Assembly: GCA_040754315.1 (NCBI GenBank)
Contig: JBFMCS010000041.1
Coordinates: 1-64,000, forward strand
Reading direction: 5' to 3'
Length of the DNA: 64,000 nt
Source: Bacillota bacterium
GTDB taxonomy: Bacteria > Bacillota > Sulfobacillia > DUSP01 > JBFMCS01
The position numbers and the translations under genes are program-made. A model generated the notes under the pieces. It saw nothing but the letters and a program-made list of their open reading frames with translations. It ran no database searches and was not told the DNA's origin. Numbering within the stretch: the stretch's first letter is position 1; every line of letters starts with the position of its first letter. Shown here in pieces: positions 1 to 8,914 of this stretch.

Positions 1-30
1 TCCTGAGCCAGGATCAAACTCTCCATCAAT
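1..30 (-). rRNA. rrs: 16S rRNA, 5' end only
   Basis: Read on the minus strand, the first bases give the universal 16S 5' sequence AGAGTTTGATCCTGGCTCAG. The gene therefore starts near position 30 and continues beyond the left edge. Only the first ~30 nt are present. The exact mature 5' end cannot be set from this window. Confidence 0.95.
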
Positions 31-165
31 TCCTGCACCCCGCTCCCGCAGGGTGCCTACTTACTCTCTTAAAGCCCTCGCCTTTCTCAGGGAACCCTCA
101 TACGCTGTTCAGTTTTCAAGGTTCAGTCCCTGGCTACTTCAGGTTCCAGGGTCCACCGGGTTCTA

Positions 166-194
166 ATCGTACCACCGCAAAAACCCTTTGTCAA
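166..194 (-). promoter_or_regulatory. rRNA operon promoter
   Basis: On the minus strand TTGACA (189-194) is followed after exactly 17 nt by TACGAT (166-171). This points at the 16S gene, leaving a leader of about 130 nt, which is normal for an rrn operon. The -35 is a perfect consensus; the -10 matches four of six. Confidence 0.75.
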
Positions 195-203
195 GAAGTC
201 GAC

Positions 204-263
204 TTGCATCAACCAAAAGGTACTCGAAATGAGGTCATTGCATCAAGACAAAAAGTACTCGAA
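204..263. repeat. short imperfect direct repeat, two copies
   Basis: Two copies of a ~25-bp unit starting TTGCATCAA and ending GTACTCGAA lie at 204-228 and 238-263. They sit just upstream of the rRNA promoter and before transposase debris, so they may be an insertion or deletion scar. Confidence 0.6.
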
Positions 264-288
264 GAAGGGAGGTGCCATGGATGGTTCG

Positions 289-324
289 AACTCTAGATGA
301 CCATAAAACTCTAGATGACCATAA
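289..324. repeat. perfect 18-bp tandem duplication
   Basis: The 18-mer AACTCTAGATGACCATAA occurs twice head to tail (289-306, 307-324) with no mismatch. It lies at the start of the decayed transposase region. A recent slippage event or an IS footprint are both possible. Confidence 0.85.
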
Positions 325-399
325 CATGAGAGGAGAAGAAACCATGGCGCTCACTTCTTGGTACTGGCGTAGGAGGGCCCGCAGGATCGTACAATGATG

Positions 400-800
400 C
401 TCTCTGGAGAAGGTGGAGCAAGAGCAAGCCAGGAGGGAGCAGGAGGCCAAGAAGAAAGGAAAGATCTACGAGCGTCGGAAAGACACGGAGAAGACAAAAG
501 CCGGGTCCTAAGGCACAGAGGAACTTCACCGATCCGGAGTCACGGATCATGAAGAACTCCGACAAGGCGTTCATTCAGGGGTACAATGCCCAGGCGACGG
601 TGGATGCGGAGACTCATATCATAGTGGCTGCTGACCTCAGCAATCAGGCAAGCGACTGCCCACACTTCAAGGAGCAGATCAACAGGTCATAGAGAATACC
701 GGCAGGAAGCCCAAGGAGACTTCGGCCGATGCAGGATACTATAGCAGTGACTTTGGGCTATACGGTTACAAAGGCATAGCCGAACTCCCCCTGTTCTCTG
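400..800 (+). pseudogene. IS1182-like transposase remnant
   Basis: Conceptual translation on the plus strand gives NFTDPESRIMKNSD followed by GYNAQATVDAETHIIVAADL (about 509-630). This is the hallmark central segment of IS1182-type (DUF772/DDE) transposases. A basic, Glu/Lys-rich stretch typical of the linker precedes it from ~400. The frame is broken by stops (for example near 690) and continues in another frame (SADAGYYSS, ~720). The N-terminus and the C-terminal DDE half are missing, so this is a dead fragment. It lies between the rRNA promoter and a truncated transporter. Confidence 0.8.
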
Positions 801-814
801 GGGCTGGTCTCAGG

Positions 815-1024
815 CTAGCAGCCTGTGTGGGAATGATGGATTTGTTCATTGAGGCTCCACATAAGGTCTAGCCCTATCCAGCTGAACCCCTCGGGGTCAA
901 CCTCCGTGCGGCCTCCCATCTCAACCCTGGCGCACTCCCAAGCTGGAATGATCCAAGTGCACAAGGCCGCTACAATGATGATGCCCAGCAAGATCGTAGA
1001 GGTGTGAGGGGTCTTGAAACGCAT
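815..1024 (-). pseudogene. truncated YfcC-like transporter (N-terminus only)
   Basis: From an ATG at 1024 the minus strand encodes MRFKTPHTSTILLGIIIVAA then LCTWIIPAWEC and a hydrophilic GGRTEVDPEGFSWI stretch. That is the typical start of YfcC/DcuC-type basic amino acid or C4-dicarboxylate carriers, whose full length is about 450-500 aa. Here the frame ends after ~69 codons. A GGGAG-type ribosome binding site precedes the ATG. Loss of the rest probably reflects the adjacent transposase debris. The family call rests on this short N-terminus only. Confidence 0.6.
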
Positions 1025-1353
1025 GGTCTGGTCGCTCCCTTCTCCCAATCTGGTGTCACCTGAAGAACAGAAGCCGAATGATGGCTGCCCGCAACACCCT
1101 GCCTTACCTTCATCTACCGGGCACTGTCTTTCCTCATAGACCACCTCCCTGGACCAAGAACAGGCCCAGCGTATTCTCCCATCGAGGATGAGAGCGCTAG
1201 ACCTGTCTGTTAACGTGGGCGAGTTTCCTCCGCCCACCACGGGCGGTGAAATCCTGCTTTGGCACGGGAGCCACAGGCTAAATCGCACGGCCTGGACAGC
1301 GGGGGGACCGAAAGGGCCAAGCGTCGCCTCCTTGGCCCTCCCACCCGTCCATG
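1025..1353. other. intergenic stretch, no gene seen
   Basis: Between the truncated transporter and hemL I see no supportable gene. A 6-bp GC-rich inverted repeat (CCGCCC/GGGCGG, about 1229-1245) lies downstream of hemL on its strand but lacks a T-tract, so it is at best a weak operon end. Confidence 0.5.
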
Positions 1354-2658
1354 CTATGGTATTCCCAGGTCCCCCCGGCGGATTTCCCCCAGACACTCAG
1401 TCACTGCCTGCACCGTTCTTTCGATACAATTATGGTCATGGGCCAAGGAGAGAAACATCGCCTCATAGGGGGATGGCGGCAGCCATACACCCCGGTCCAG
1501 CATACCCCAGAAGAACCGGCGATATCTCCTGGCGTCGCTTGCCATGGCGTCCCCCATGTTCCTCACCTCCCCCTCGGTAAAGAACGGTGTGAGCATCGAT
1601 CCAACTCTATTCACCCTGAGAGGCAGGCCCATCCTCTCCGCTGCCTTCTCCAATCCTTCCTCCAAGGCCCTGCTATTCTCCTCTAACCGCTGGTACACGC
1701 CGGGTAATTGGAGTCGCATGAGGGTCACAAGACCCGCGGTCATGGCCAGGGGGTTTCCGGATAGGGTGCCTGCCTGGTACACAAGACCGGATGGAGCCAC
1801 GTGCTGCATGATGTCGGCCCTGCCCCCGTAGGCGCCCACGGGAAGGCCCCCGCCAACGATCTTCCCAAGGCACGTGAGGTCGGGCACTACACCATAGAGC
1901 GCTTGGGCCCCACCGTAGGCCACCCTGAACCCCGTTATCACTTCATCGAAGATCAGGAGCGACCCATGCCAAGTTGTCACTGACCGGAGTACCTCCAGGA
2001 AGCCCTTCACGGGGGGAATCACCCCCATGTTCCCCGCCACCGGCTCCACGACTACGGCGGCTATCTCCTCTCCAAACCGGGCGAACACCTGGTTTACCGC
2101 GTCTATGTCGTTATAGGGGGCGATTAGGGTATCTGAGGCGACGGACCCAGGCACTCCAGGCGAATCGGGCAGGCCCAGAGTGGCCACCCCGGAGCCCGCT
2201 TTGACCAGGAAGGAGTCAGCGTGTCCATGGTAACAGCCCTCGAACTTCAACACCTTGTTCCTGCCGGTGTACCCCCGGGCCAGTCTCAAGGCGCTCATGT
2301 TGGCCTCAGTGCCTGAGTTAACCATTCTAACCTGCTGTACTGAGGGGAGAGCCTCTGCAATGGTCCGAGCCATGAGCACCTCCAGCTCTGTAGGCGCGCC
2401 GAAGCTGGTACCCCTGCCCACGGCGCCCTTCAAGGACTCCACCACCTCCGGGCAGGCATGGCCGAGAATGAGTGGACCCCAGGATAGTACGTAGTCAATG
2501 TACTCATTGCCATCGGCATCATACACGAACGAACCCAGCGCCCGTTCCAGGAACACCGGATTCCCCCCCATGGACTTGAAGGCCCGGACGGGGCTGTTCA
2601 CACCCCCAGGCATCCACCGCGTGGCCTCCCGGTACAGCTCTTCAGAACACCTTCTCAA
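1354..2658 (-). CDS. hemL: glutamate-1-semialdehyde 2,1-aminomutase
   Basis: HemL converts glutamate-1-semialdehyde to 5-aminolevulinate with PLP, the second step of the C5 tetrapyrrole route. The 434-aa protein has the usual family length. It shows [10 protein letters not shown] near the N-terminus, the [14 protein letters not shown] region, FDEVITGFR, and the PLP-lysine motif [14 protein letters not shown]. The start is TTG (2656-2658), seven bases after GGAGGGG. It is the last gene of the cobalamin/heme operon, five bases after hemB. Placing it in a B12-riboswitch operon suggests dedicated precursor supply for cobalamin. Function is very secure. Confidence 0.97.
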   Translation of the reverse strand: MRRCSEELYREATRWMPGGVNSPVRAFKSMGGNPVFLERALGSFVYDADGNEYIDYVLSWGPLILGHACPEVVESLKGAVGRGTSFGAPTELEVLMARTIAEALPSVQQVRMVNSGTEANMSALRLARGYTGRNKVLKFEGCYHGHADSFLVKAGSGVATLGLPDSPGVPGSVASDTLIAPYNDIDAVNQVFARFGEEIAAVVVEPVAGNMGVIPPVKGFLEVLRSVTTWHGSLLIFDEVITGFRVAYGGAQALYGVVPDLTCLGKIVGGGLPVGAYGGRADIMQHVAPSGLVYQAGTLSGNPLAMTAGLVTLMRLQLPGVYQRLEENSRALEEGLEKAAERMGLPLRVNRVGSMLTPFFTEGEVRNMGDAMASDARRYRRFFWGMLDRGVWLPPSPYEAMFLSLAHDHNCIERTVQAVTECLGEIRRGDLGIP

Positions 2659-2662
2659 CCGC

Positions 2663-3637
2663 CTACCCCTCCTTCAGCCACCCGGCTGCATCCTTGGCAT
2701 GGTACGTTATGACCATGTCTGCGCCCGCCCTCTTCATGGACGTCAGGATCTCCATGACTACCCTGCGCTCATCCAACCAGCCGTTGGCCGCCGCCGCCTT
2801 TACCATGGAGTACTCTCCGCTCACATTGTAGGTGGCTACCGGCCGATCGGAGGCAGCCTTCACCTTGGCCATGATATCAAGGTAGGGCAGGGCAGGCTTC
2901 ACCATGACGATATCGGCGCCCTCATGAATGTCCATAAATGCCTCTTTCACGGCCTCCCGAGCGTTGGCCGGGTCCATCTGGTAGGTTAGACGATCCCCAA
3001 AAGAGGGATCTGAAGCAGCAACCTCCCGGAACGGACCGTAGAAGGCCGAGGCGTACTTGGCCGAATAGGCCATGATCCCCACATCCACGAACCCCTCCGC
3101 GTCGAGGCGCTTCCGGATGGCTCCAACCCTTCCGTCCATCATGTCCGACGGGGCTACCAGGTCTGCCCCTGCCTTAGCATGGCTCAGCGCCGTTTCCGCC
3201 AGTACCTCCAGGGATTCATCATTCAGCACCCTGGACCCCCGGACCAACCCGCAGTGACCGCTGGAGCTATATTGGCAGAGACAGACATCGGTGATCACCA
3301 AGAACGAAGGGAATGCCTTCTTGAGCACGGAGACCGCCTCCTGAACAACTCCCCCGGGCTGGAAGGCCATGCTGCCTGCCTCGTCCTTCCGGTCTGGCAC
3401 TCCGAACAGGATAACCGCCCCAACACCGCGATTGGCCGCCTCGAGCACCTCATTACCAAGGAGGTCAACAGAAAGGCGGGCCACCCCCGGCATAGAAGGA
3501 ATTTCCTGGCGGACACCCTTCCCCGCGGTAACGAACAACGGATAGATGAGATCCTCCACGTGCAGCTTGGTTTCCCTAACCAGATTCCTCAAGGCAGGGC
3601 TGGCTCTCAGTCGCCGTCCCCTGGTTACTGGATACAA
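2663..3637 (-). CDS. hemB: delta-aminolevulinic acid dehydratase (porphobilinogen synthase)
   Basis: HemB condenses two 5-aminolevulinates to porphobilinogen in the cytoplasm. The 324-aa length is typical. The cysteine-rich zinc site [14 protein letters not shown] is intact, as are the two active-site lysine regions ([17 protein letters not shown] and [11 protein letters not shown]). The start is a TTG at 3637 with GGGAGGAAA a few bases upstream, and it overlaps the end of cobA/hemD by 13 bp, indicating translational coupling. The cysteine triad argues for a zinc-dependent enzyme rather than the Mg-only type. Confidence 0.97.
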   Translation of the reverse strand: MYPVTRGRRLRASPALRNLVRETKLHVEDLIYPLFVTAGKGVRQEIPSMPGVARLSVDLLGNEVLEAANRGVGAVILFGVPDRKDEAGSMAFQPGGVVQEAVSVLKKAFPSFLVITDVCLCQYSSSGHCGLVRGSRVLNDESLEVLAETALSHAKAGADLVAPSDMMDGRVGAIRKRLDAEGFVDVGIMAYSAKYASAFYGPFREVAASDPSFGDRLTYQMDPANAREAVKEAFMDIHEGADIVMVKPALPYLDIMAKVKAASDRPVATYNVSGEYSMVKAAAANGWLDERRVVMEILTSMKRAGADMVITYHAKDAAGWLKEG

Positions 3638-5118
3638 GCGCCTTTCCTCCCTTTTACGTCTTGGATGATTGCCTCCACCAAACCCTCAGCGCTATGAACA
3701 AGAGACACCGCATCAACCCTTATCCCCAGGCGGCCCGCGGCCTCAGCGGTAACCGGCCCGATGCAGGCAACACGGGCCTTCACCGGCAGACCCGTCCCTC
3801 CGTGAAGGGACTCTACCAAGCCTTCCGCCGTGGAAGGGCTGGTGAGGGCGATGTAGTCCGCAAGATTGCCGGAAAGGACCCTCCCTAGCCTCTGGGCCCC
3901 ATCCGACCTGGACCGTGTCACGTAGGCAGTAACTGTCACGGGCTCATATCCCAACCCCTGGAGACCCGCTGGCAGTGTGTCATCGGCCCGGTCGCTCCTG
4001 GGCATCAACACCCTTCCCGATCCCTCGGGGAACTCGGCAAGTATGCCCTGGGAGCTGAACTTGGATGGTGTGAAATCTGCCCTGAGCCCATGTGTCTCCA
4101 ATCTCCGGGATGTCTCCGGGCCGATCGCCAGGATCCGGGTACCGGCGAAGGCCCTGGCGTCGAGCTCCAGCCGGGCTAGCCGCCGCATCACGCGTTCCAC
4201 TCCGTTAGAGCTGGTGAAGATCACCCATTCGAAGAGACTCAGGTCACTAAGGGCCTGGTCCAGTCCTCGGTAACTCGGCGGCTCCAGCACCTCGATGGTA
4301 GGAACGACCAGCGCGTGTCCCCCCCTGTCCCTGATGGCCTGCACCATAGCCCGGGACCACCTTCTCTCCCTGGTTACCACCACCCGCACGCCGAAGAGAG
4401 GCAGGCGCTCGTACCAGGAGAGGTGGGCCCTCAGCCCGACCACCCCACCTACTACCAGCACCGAGGGGGGTTCGAAGCCCTCCTCCCCGGCCCTCTCCCG
4501 TATCTCCCCCAGGGTGCTCACCAAAACCCTCTGAGCGGGGGTGGTGCCCTGGTGGATCAGGGCTGCAGGTGTGGATAGATCAAGTCCTCCCTCTATCAGA
4601 TCCTGGGTCACACTGGCCAGGTTCTTCACGCCCATCAACACTACCCGGGTTTGCCCCGGCGGCTGCCCCTTGACCTTGCGGTGCCCAGTGGATACAGAAA
4701 ACGCTGAGGCGTACTCCCGGTGGGTCACAGGGACCCCGGCGTAGGCCGGCACCGCAACGGCCGAGGTGACCCCTGGTACCACATGGAAGGCTATGCCCCG
4801 GGCAGCCAGGACCTCCGCCTCTTCACCCCCCCTTCCGAGGACGAAGGGGTCGCCCCCCTTCAGCCTCACCACGCGAAGTCCCTTGAGCGCCTTCTCCACC
4901 AGGAGGCTGGCAATCCCCTCCTGTCCCAGGCCGTGTCTTCCCGGCCACTTGCCCACGTCAATGAGTTCCGCTCCTTCCGGGGCCTCTTCCAACAGGTCTT
5001 CCGAGACAAGGCGGTCGTAAATCACCACATCGGCCTCTCTGAGATACCTGAGTCCCTTCTCAGTGATCAGCCCTGGATCACCAGGTCCTGCGCCCACCAG
5101 GTAGACAACACCGCTCAT
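3625..5118 (-). CDS. cobA-hemD: uroporphyrinogen-III C-methyltransferase / uroporphyrinogen-III synthase fusion
   Basis: This is a bifunctional protein of ~497 aa. Residues ~1-245 form the SAM-dependent methylase that makes precorrin-2, with the VGAGPGDPGLIT, RLKGGDPFVLGRGGEE and PGVTSA motifs. Residues ~250-495 form HemD, which cyclises hydroxymethylbilane to uroporphyrinogen III, with FTSSNGVERV and TSPSTAEGL regions. The fusion is common in clostridia. I chose the ATG at 5118 because the methylase normally starts just before its first glycine motif and GGGGGTG lies upstream. It overlaps hemC by 4 bp. Coupling the two activities channels uroporphyrinogen III toward cobalamin/siroheme instead of heme. 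Confidence 0.96.
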   Translation of the reverse strand: MSGVVYLVGAGPGDPGLITEKGLRYLREADVVIYDRLVSEDLLEEAPEGAELIDVGKWPGRHGLGQEGIASLLVEKALKGLRVVRLKGGDPFVLGRGGEEAEVLAARGIAFHVVPGVTSAVAVPAYAGVPVTHREYASAFSVSTGHRKVKGQPPGQTRVVLMGVKNLASVTQDLIEGGLDLSTPAALIHQGTTPAQRVLVSTLGEIRERAGEEGFEPPSVLVVGGVVGLRAHLSWYERLPLFGVRVVVTRERRWSRAMVQAIRDRGGHALVVPTIEVLEPPSYRGLDQALSDLSLFEWVIFTSSNGVERVMRRLARLELDARAFAGTRILAIGPETSRRLETHGLRADFTPSKFSSQGILAEFPEGSGRVLMPRSDRADDTLPAGLQGLGYEPVTVTAYVTRSRSDGAQRLGRVLSGNLADYIALTSPSTAEGLVESLHGGTGLPVKARVACIGPVTAEAAGRLGIRVDAVSLVHSAEGLVEAIIQDVKGRKGACIQ

Positions 5119-6041
5119 GACACCCCCGCCTCTCTCACACACCTGAGTATCTCACCGGCACCCTTCTTGAGAAGAGCATCCGCCAAGCGCTTGCCGGTGT
5201 CTTCAGGCTCCCCGCTACTCTCCCGGCAGTCATCCCTGAGAACCATGGAGCCATCGAGGCTGGCCACCATCCCGCTGAGCTGGAGTTCGCCCCCCTTGAC
5301 CCTGGCCAGGGCTCCGATGGGCACCTGGCATCCGCCCTCCAGGGCTGCCAGGAAGGAGCGCTCCGCATTCACCTCTCTGGACGTGTCGGGGTGATTCAGC
5401 GCCTCTACCACCTGCCGGGCCTCCTGGTCGTCCGCCCGCACCTGCAGGGCCACCGCTCCCTGTCCTGGAGCGGGCAGGAATGCCTCCGGCTCCAGGATCT
5501 GGCCTGCCAGACCTCCCAGCCCCAACCTTACAAGGCCCGCCCGTGCCAGGATCAGGGCATCGTACGAGCCTTGCCACATCTTCCTTATACGAGTCTCCAC
5601 ATTCCCCCTCAGGGGAGAAACCCGGAGGTCTGGCCTGAGGTGAAGGATCTGCGCGGTCCGCCTCAGGCTAGATATCCCCACCACCTGCCCTGCCCCCAGT
5701 TGTGCCAGCCCGCCGCCCTGGGTCACCACCATATCCCTGGGATCAAGCCGTTTAGTTACCGCCGCTATCATGAGACCCTCGGGAAGGCGAGTTGGCATGT
5801 CCTTAAGGCTATGGACGGCGATGTCGATGCGTCCTTCAAGAAGCGCCTCCTCAATGTCGGCCACGAAGAACCCCAGGGTGCCGTGACCTACCAGCGGCAC
5901 ATCAGGTGACCGGTCTCCCTCGGTCCGTATGACTACTCTCTCCAACTCAAGATCGAAGAGCTGCCTGAGCGCCCCGACCACTTCGGCCGCCTGGACCAGG
6001 GCCAGCCTGCTACCCCTGGTCCCTATCCTCAACGTCCTCAA
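5115..6041 (-). CDS. hemC: hydroxymethylbilane synthase (porphobilinogen deaminase)
   Basis: HemC joins four porphobilinogens into hydroxymethylbilane. It has LRIGTRGSRLALVQA at the N-terminus, the HSLKDMPT catalytic region, SSLRRTAQ, and the EGGCQVPIGA loop whose cysteine carries the dipyrromethane cofactor. The frame is open to 6074, but the family starts a few residues before RIGTRGS. I place the start at the TTG at 6041 (~308 aa) after GGGGGGTG; GTG at 6050 is an alternative. It overlaps the upstream precorrin-2 dehydrogenase gene by about 30 bp. Confidence 0.95.
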   Translation of the reverse strand: MRTLRIGTRGSRLALVQAAEVVGALRQLFDLELERVVIRTEGDRSPDVPLVGHGTLGFFVADIEEALLEGRIDIAVHSLKDMPTRLPEGLMIAAVTKRLDPRDMVVTQGGGLAQLGAGQVVGISSLRRTAQILHLRPDLRVSPLRGNVETRIRKMWQGSYDALILARAGLVRLGLGGLAGQILEPEAFLPAPGQGAVALQVRADDQEARQVVEALNHPDTSREVNAERSFLAALEGGCQVPIGALARVKGGELQLSGMVASLDGSMVLRDDCRESSGEPEDTGKRLADALLKKGAGEILRCVREAGVS

Positions 6042-6690
6042 AGGCAACACCCCCCAGAAAACCGGTGTGAACAATGGTCCTCACCAGGTCGGGCAGACCG
6101 TCTAGCCTCCTGGCCAAGGCGGTCTCCACGGAATCCGCCATTTCCCTGGCCAACCCCGGGTCGGCCAGCATGTCCAAGACCTGGCGACGCAACCCCGGGT
6201 CTATTTCCTTGAGCTGTGGCCTCAGCCATCGCAGGGCGATGCAGAGCCGTTCCATGGAGGCCGGGATGGAGTCGGCCAGTTCCCGGACGAGCCTCGCTGC
6301 CAGGAGGGGGCTGCGTCCTCCCGTGCTCAATGAGAGGGTGAAGGGTCCCTTGCGGGCGGAGGCAGGCAGGATGAACGTCGATCCACCTAGGTCGTCCGCG
6401 ACGTTAACCAGAACCCCCATTCCCCGGGCATCCCTTCTTACCGCCTCGTTTACCTCCCGGGTAGCTGCCGCTATTGCCAGGAACGCCCCCTTCAGGTGGG
6501 CCCTGCTATAGCACTCAGAGACCACCACCGCTCCTTCCACCCCGGACCCGGCTAGTCCCCCAGGGCATACCAGTGTGACGGAGGCCCCGCATTGCAGGAG
6601 ACTTCTTGCCTTCCTCAAGGCCACGGGCCCACCGCCCACCACGAGACACTCCCTTCCCTCCACATCCAGGGCCAGCGGGTAGAGCCTCAC
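6010..6690 (-). CDS. precorrin-2 dehydrogenase (Met8/CysG N-terminal type)
   Basis: The 226-aa protein has the NAD-binding start VEGRECLVVGGGPVALRKA, the FILPASARKGPFTLSLSTGG segment and a C-terminal helical dimerisation region, as in Met8p, YlnF and the CysG N-terminal domain. The family oxidises precorrin-2 to sirohydrochlorin and may also act as ferrochelatase. With cbiX in the same operon, its likely job is to feed sirohydrochlorin to cobalt insertion. The GTG start overlaps the hemA stop by 4 bp. Whether it also makes siroheme cannot be told from sequence. Confidence 0.92.
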   Translation of the reverse strand: MRLYPLALDVEGRECLVVGGGPVALRKARSLLQCGASVTLVCPGGLAGSGVEGAVVVSECYSRAHLKGAFLAIAAATREVNEAVRRDARGMGVLVNVADDLGGSTFILPASARKGPFTLSLSTGGRSPLLAARLVRELADSIPASMERLCIALRWLRPQLKEIDPGLRRQVLDMLADPGLAREMADSVETALARRLDGLPDLVRTIVHTGFLGGVAFEDVEDRDQG

Positions 6691-7934
6691 TGTTCCTCAC
6701 CTGCCCCAAAGGCCTCTGCTATGAGGCGAAGCCCCTCAAGGTCCCCACTGGCGGCCAGTTCCCTCATACGCACCAGGGGCTCGTGGAGCACCTGATCCAG
6801 AATGCGGTGGGAAAAGGCCGCCACATGCCTGGACTGGGCAGGGGTAAACCCACCGGCCTTCCGGTGAAGCCTATCCAGTTCCTGAAGCCTTAGGCGCTCG
6901 ATCCTCTCCAGTAGGTGGGATATGGCCGGGGCCGCCATTCTCCGGTGACTCAGCCAAGCCAGGAAAGCCTCGGCCTCAGCTATCACTATGGCCTCCGCCC
7001 TCAGATACTCCTCATCAAGACTGCCCTCAGGCAGGGCCAAGCCGTCCACGTTGACCAGGTGCAGCCACTTAAGGTCCTCTATGCCCGGCTCCACGTCCCT
7101 GGGTACGGCTATGTCGACAACCGGGAGAGGTCGGTAGCCCCGGCGGGCACCAGCCCCTTCCAGGTGATGCCTTCTTATAACGGGGTGGGGTGCCCCCGTT
7201 GAACTTATGACTCCGTCCGAGAGCGCAAGCCAGTGGACCAGCCTGTCAAACCCGGCGGCCTCTCCCCCGAAGGCCCGTGCTACCTCCGAGGCTCTTCCTT
7301 GATCCCTGCTGATGACGGCCAGGGTGCCTATCCCCCTCTCTCGCAGGTGACGCGCGGCCAGCTGGCCCATGAGTCCTCCCCCTACCACCAGCACGGTGCG
7401 GTCCTGCAGCGTGCCTAGGCACATCCCCAGCACATCCACGGCCCGGTTGCTAAGGGATGCGCCCCTCCCCACTTCCGTCTCCCGGTGCACCCTCTTGCCT
7501 GCGGCTATGGCCGCCCGGAATAGGGCGTGGCCCAAGGCCTTTATCGCACCCCTGGTAGCGGACGCCTCGTAGGCGTCTCTGACTTGACCCAGCACCTGGC
7601 TTTCCCCCAAGACCATGGACTCAAGTCCAGATGACACCCGGAAAAGGTGGATGACGGTCTCGGTGCCGGAGCGGAGGTAGATGTGACTTTCTGCATCCTC
7701 CCAGGGTATCTCACGTGCTGATACCAGTCCCCTCACGGCTTGCAGGACGTGCTCTTGCTGCTGGGCCACTGCGTAAACCTCAGTCCGGTTGCAGGTGGAC
7801 AGGAGGACTGCTTCATCCGCAAAGTCCAGTAGGTGAGCCAGTCCCTCGTCAAAGAGGCGCCCGGTGAAAGCCAGGCTCTCCCTGATCTCCAGGGGTGCCG
7901 TCTTGTGGCTTAGACCGCAGACGAACAGTTCCAC
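6687..7934 (-). CDS. hemA: glutamyl-tRNA reductase
   Basis: HemA reduces glutamyl-tRNA(Glu) to glutamate-1-semialdehyde, the committed step of C5 tetrapyrrole synthesis. The 415-aa sequence has CGLSHKTAPLEIRE, the nucleophilic cysteine motif LLSTCNRTEVYAV, the GESQVLGQV region, and the NADPH-binding VVGGGLMGQLAARHL. The C-terminal dimerisation helices are present. The GTG start at 7934 lies directly after the cbiC stop. Its place in a B12-riboswitch operon means tetrapyrrole entry is probably repressed by cobalamin here. Confidence 0.97.
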   Translation of the reverse strand: MELFVCGLSHKTAPLEIRESLAFTGRLFDEGLAHLLDFADEAVLLSTCNRTEVYAVAQQQEHVLQAVRGLVSAREIPWEDAESHIYLRSGTETVIHLFRVSSGLESMVLGESQVLGQVRDAYEASATRGAIKALGHALFRAAIAAGKRVHRETEVGRGASLSNRAVDVLGMCLGTLQDRTVLVVGGGLMGQLAARHLRERGIGTLAVISRDQGRASEVARAFGGEAAGFDRLVHWLALSDGVISSTGAPHPVIRRHHLEGAGARRGYRPLPVVDIAVPRDVEPGIEDLKWLHLVNVDGLALPEGSLDEEYLRAEAIVIAEAEAFLAWLSHRRMAAPAISHLLERIERLRLQELDRLHRKAGGFTPAQSRHVAAFSHRILDQVLHEPLVRMRELAASGDLEGLRLIAEAFGAGEEQ

Positions 7935-7935
7935 G

Positions 7936-8538
7936 CTACTCCCCCCTCCGGGCCGCCCGGATCAATGCGTTCACCGCAGCAGCTGCCATGGGGCTTCCTC
8001 CCCTGGTGCCAAGGAGGGTGATATAGGGGATACCCGAGGCCACCAGTTCATCCTTGGATTCAGCGGCTCCCACGAACCCCACGGGCATGCCCACCACCAG
8101 CATAGGAGAGGCCGAGCCCTCTAGGCTTAGTCTAAGCACCTCAAGAAGGGCCGTAGGTGCGTTGCCCACCACCACTATCCCCTGGTTCCACAGGTGCTGG
8201 AGCTGGCGCATCCCCATGGATGCCCGGGTAGCGGCGGTCTTCTCAGCCTCCTCTCCAACCCCGGGTTGCTCCACGGCCACGGCTAACGGACCCCAGTAGC
8301 CCCTGATACCGCAGGCCACCATGGCCACATCGGTAACGATGGGCCTAGAGGATCGCAGGGCTGCGATCGCCCTCTCCACAGCCTCCGGGTGGAAACGGAG
8401 GCACCGGGCGATCCCGGGGTCGCCGGAGGCGTGTACCACCCTGACCACCACGTCCCCCTCCGGTGCGGAAAGGGGGTATCCGCTGAGGAGGTCCCAAATT
8501 ATCCTCATGCTCTCAGCCTCTATCTCACAACCCCTCAC
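7936..8538 (-). CDS. cbiC: precorrin-8X methylmutase (cobalt-precorrin-8 methylmutase)
   Basis: CbiC/CobH moves the C11 methyl to C12 to give (cob)yrinate. The 200-aa protein has RVVHASGDPGIA with the catalytic histidine, IVTDVAMVACGIRG, and VGMPVGFVGAAESK, all typical. The family is about 200-220 aa. It overlaps the end of cbiX by 14 bp. It completes the corrin ring in the anaerobic route encoded here. Confidence 0.96.
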   Translation of the reverse strand: MRGCEIEAESMRIIWDLLSGYPLSAPEGDVVVRVVHASGDPGIARCLRFHPEAVERAIAALRSSRPIVTDVAMVACGIRGYWGPLAVAVEQPGVGEEAEKTAATRASMGMRQLQHLWNQGIVVVGNAPTALLEVLRLSLEGSASPMLVVGMPVGFVGAAESKDELVASGIPYITLLGTRGGSPMAAAAVNALIRAARRGE

Positions 8539-8914
8539 CCTGGATCACCTCCCTGGCCCGCTCCACAATCACCTTGGCCAGTCCCCGGTCGGCGCCTATG
8601 GGCCTGGCTACCAGGCAACGGCAGCCGAGACTCGCCTCCACCTCCTGGACCATGGCGGGTATGTCCTCGGTCACGTGAACGCCCCCCGCCAGGAAGAGCG
8701 GCAGGATGACCAGGGTTGACTGCCCCTGCCTTACCGCCTCATGGCATGCCTCCTCCATGCCTTTCCTGCCAGAGTCACGGTTCAGAAAGGCCACAGCGGT
8801 CGGCAGGTCCAGGAGATCTCCGACCATCCGGCCCAGTTCCTCTATAGCATCATTGGCCTCGGGCTTAGTCGCCCTCGACCCGTGGCCCAGAACCACCACA
8901 GCCAGATCCCTCAC
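8525..8914 (-). CDS. cbiX: sirohydrochlorin cobaltochelatase, short CbiX type
   Basis: CbiX inserts cobalt into sirohydrochlorin, the committed step of anaerobic cobalamin synthesis. The 129-aa length matches the small homodimeric CbiX(S) form. It shows VVLGHGSRATKPEAN with the first metal-ligand histidine and FLAGGVHVTEDIP with the second. The start (GTG at 8914) overlaps cbiJ by about 50 bp. The choice of chelatase, with no cobN, supports the early-cobalt pathway. Confidence 0.92.
   Translation of the reverse strand: MRDLAVVVLGHGSRATKPEANDAIEELGRMVGDLLDLPTAVAFLNRDSGRKGMEEACHEAVRQGQSTLVILPLFLAGGVHVTEDIPAMVQEVEASLGCRCLVARPIGADRGLAKVIVERAREVIQGEGL

Noticed and set aside
815-1396. 193-codon minus-strand frame read as one gene
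   Set aside because: Only its last ~69 codons, from the ATG at 1024, resemble a protein family; the upstream part is noncoding-like and overlaps the end of hemL.
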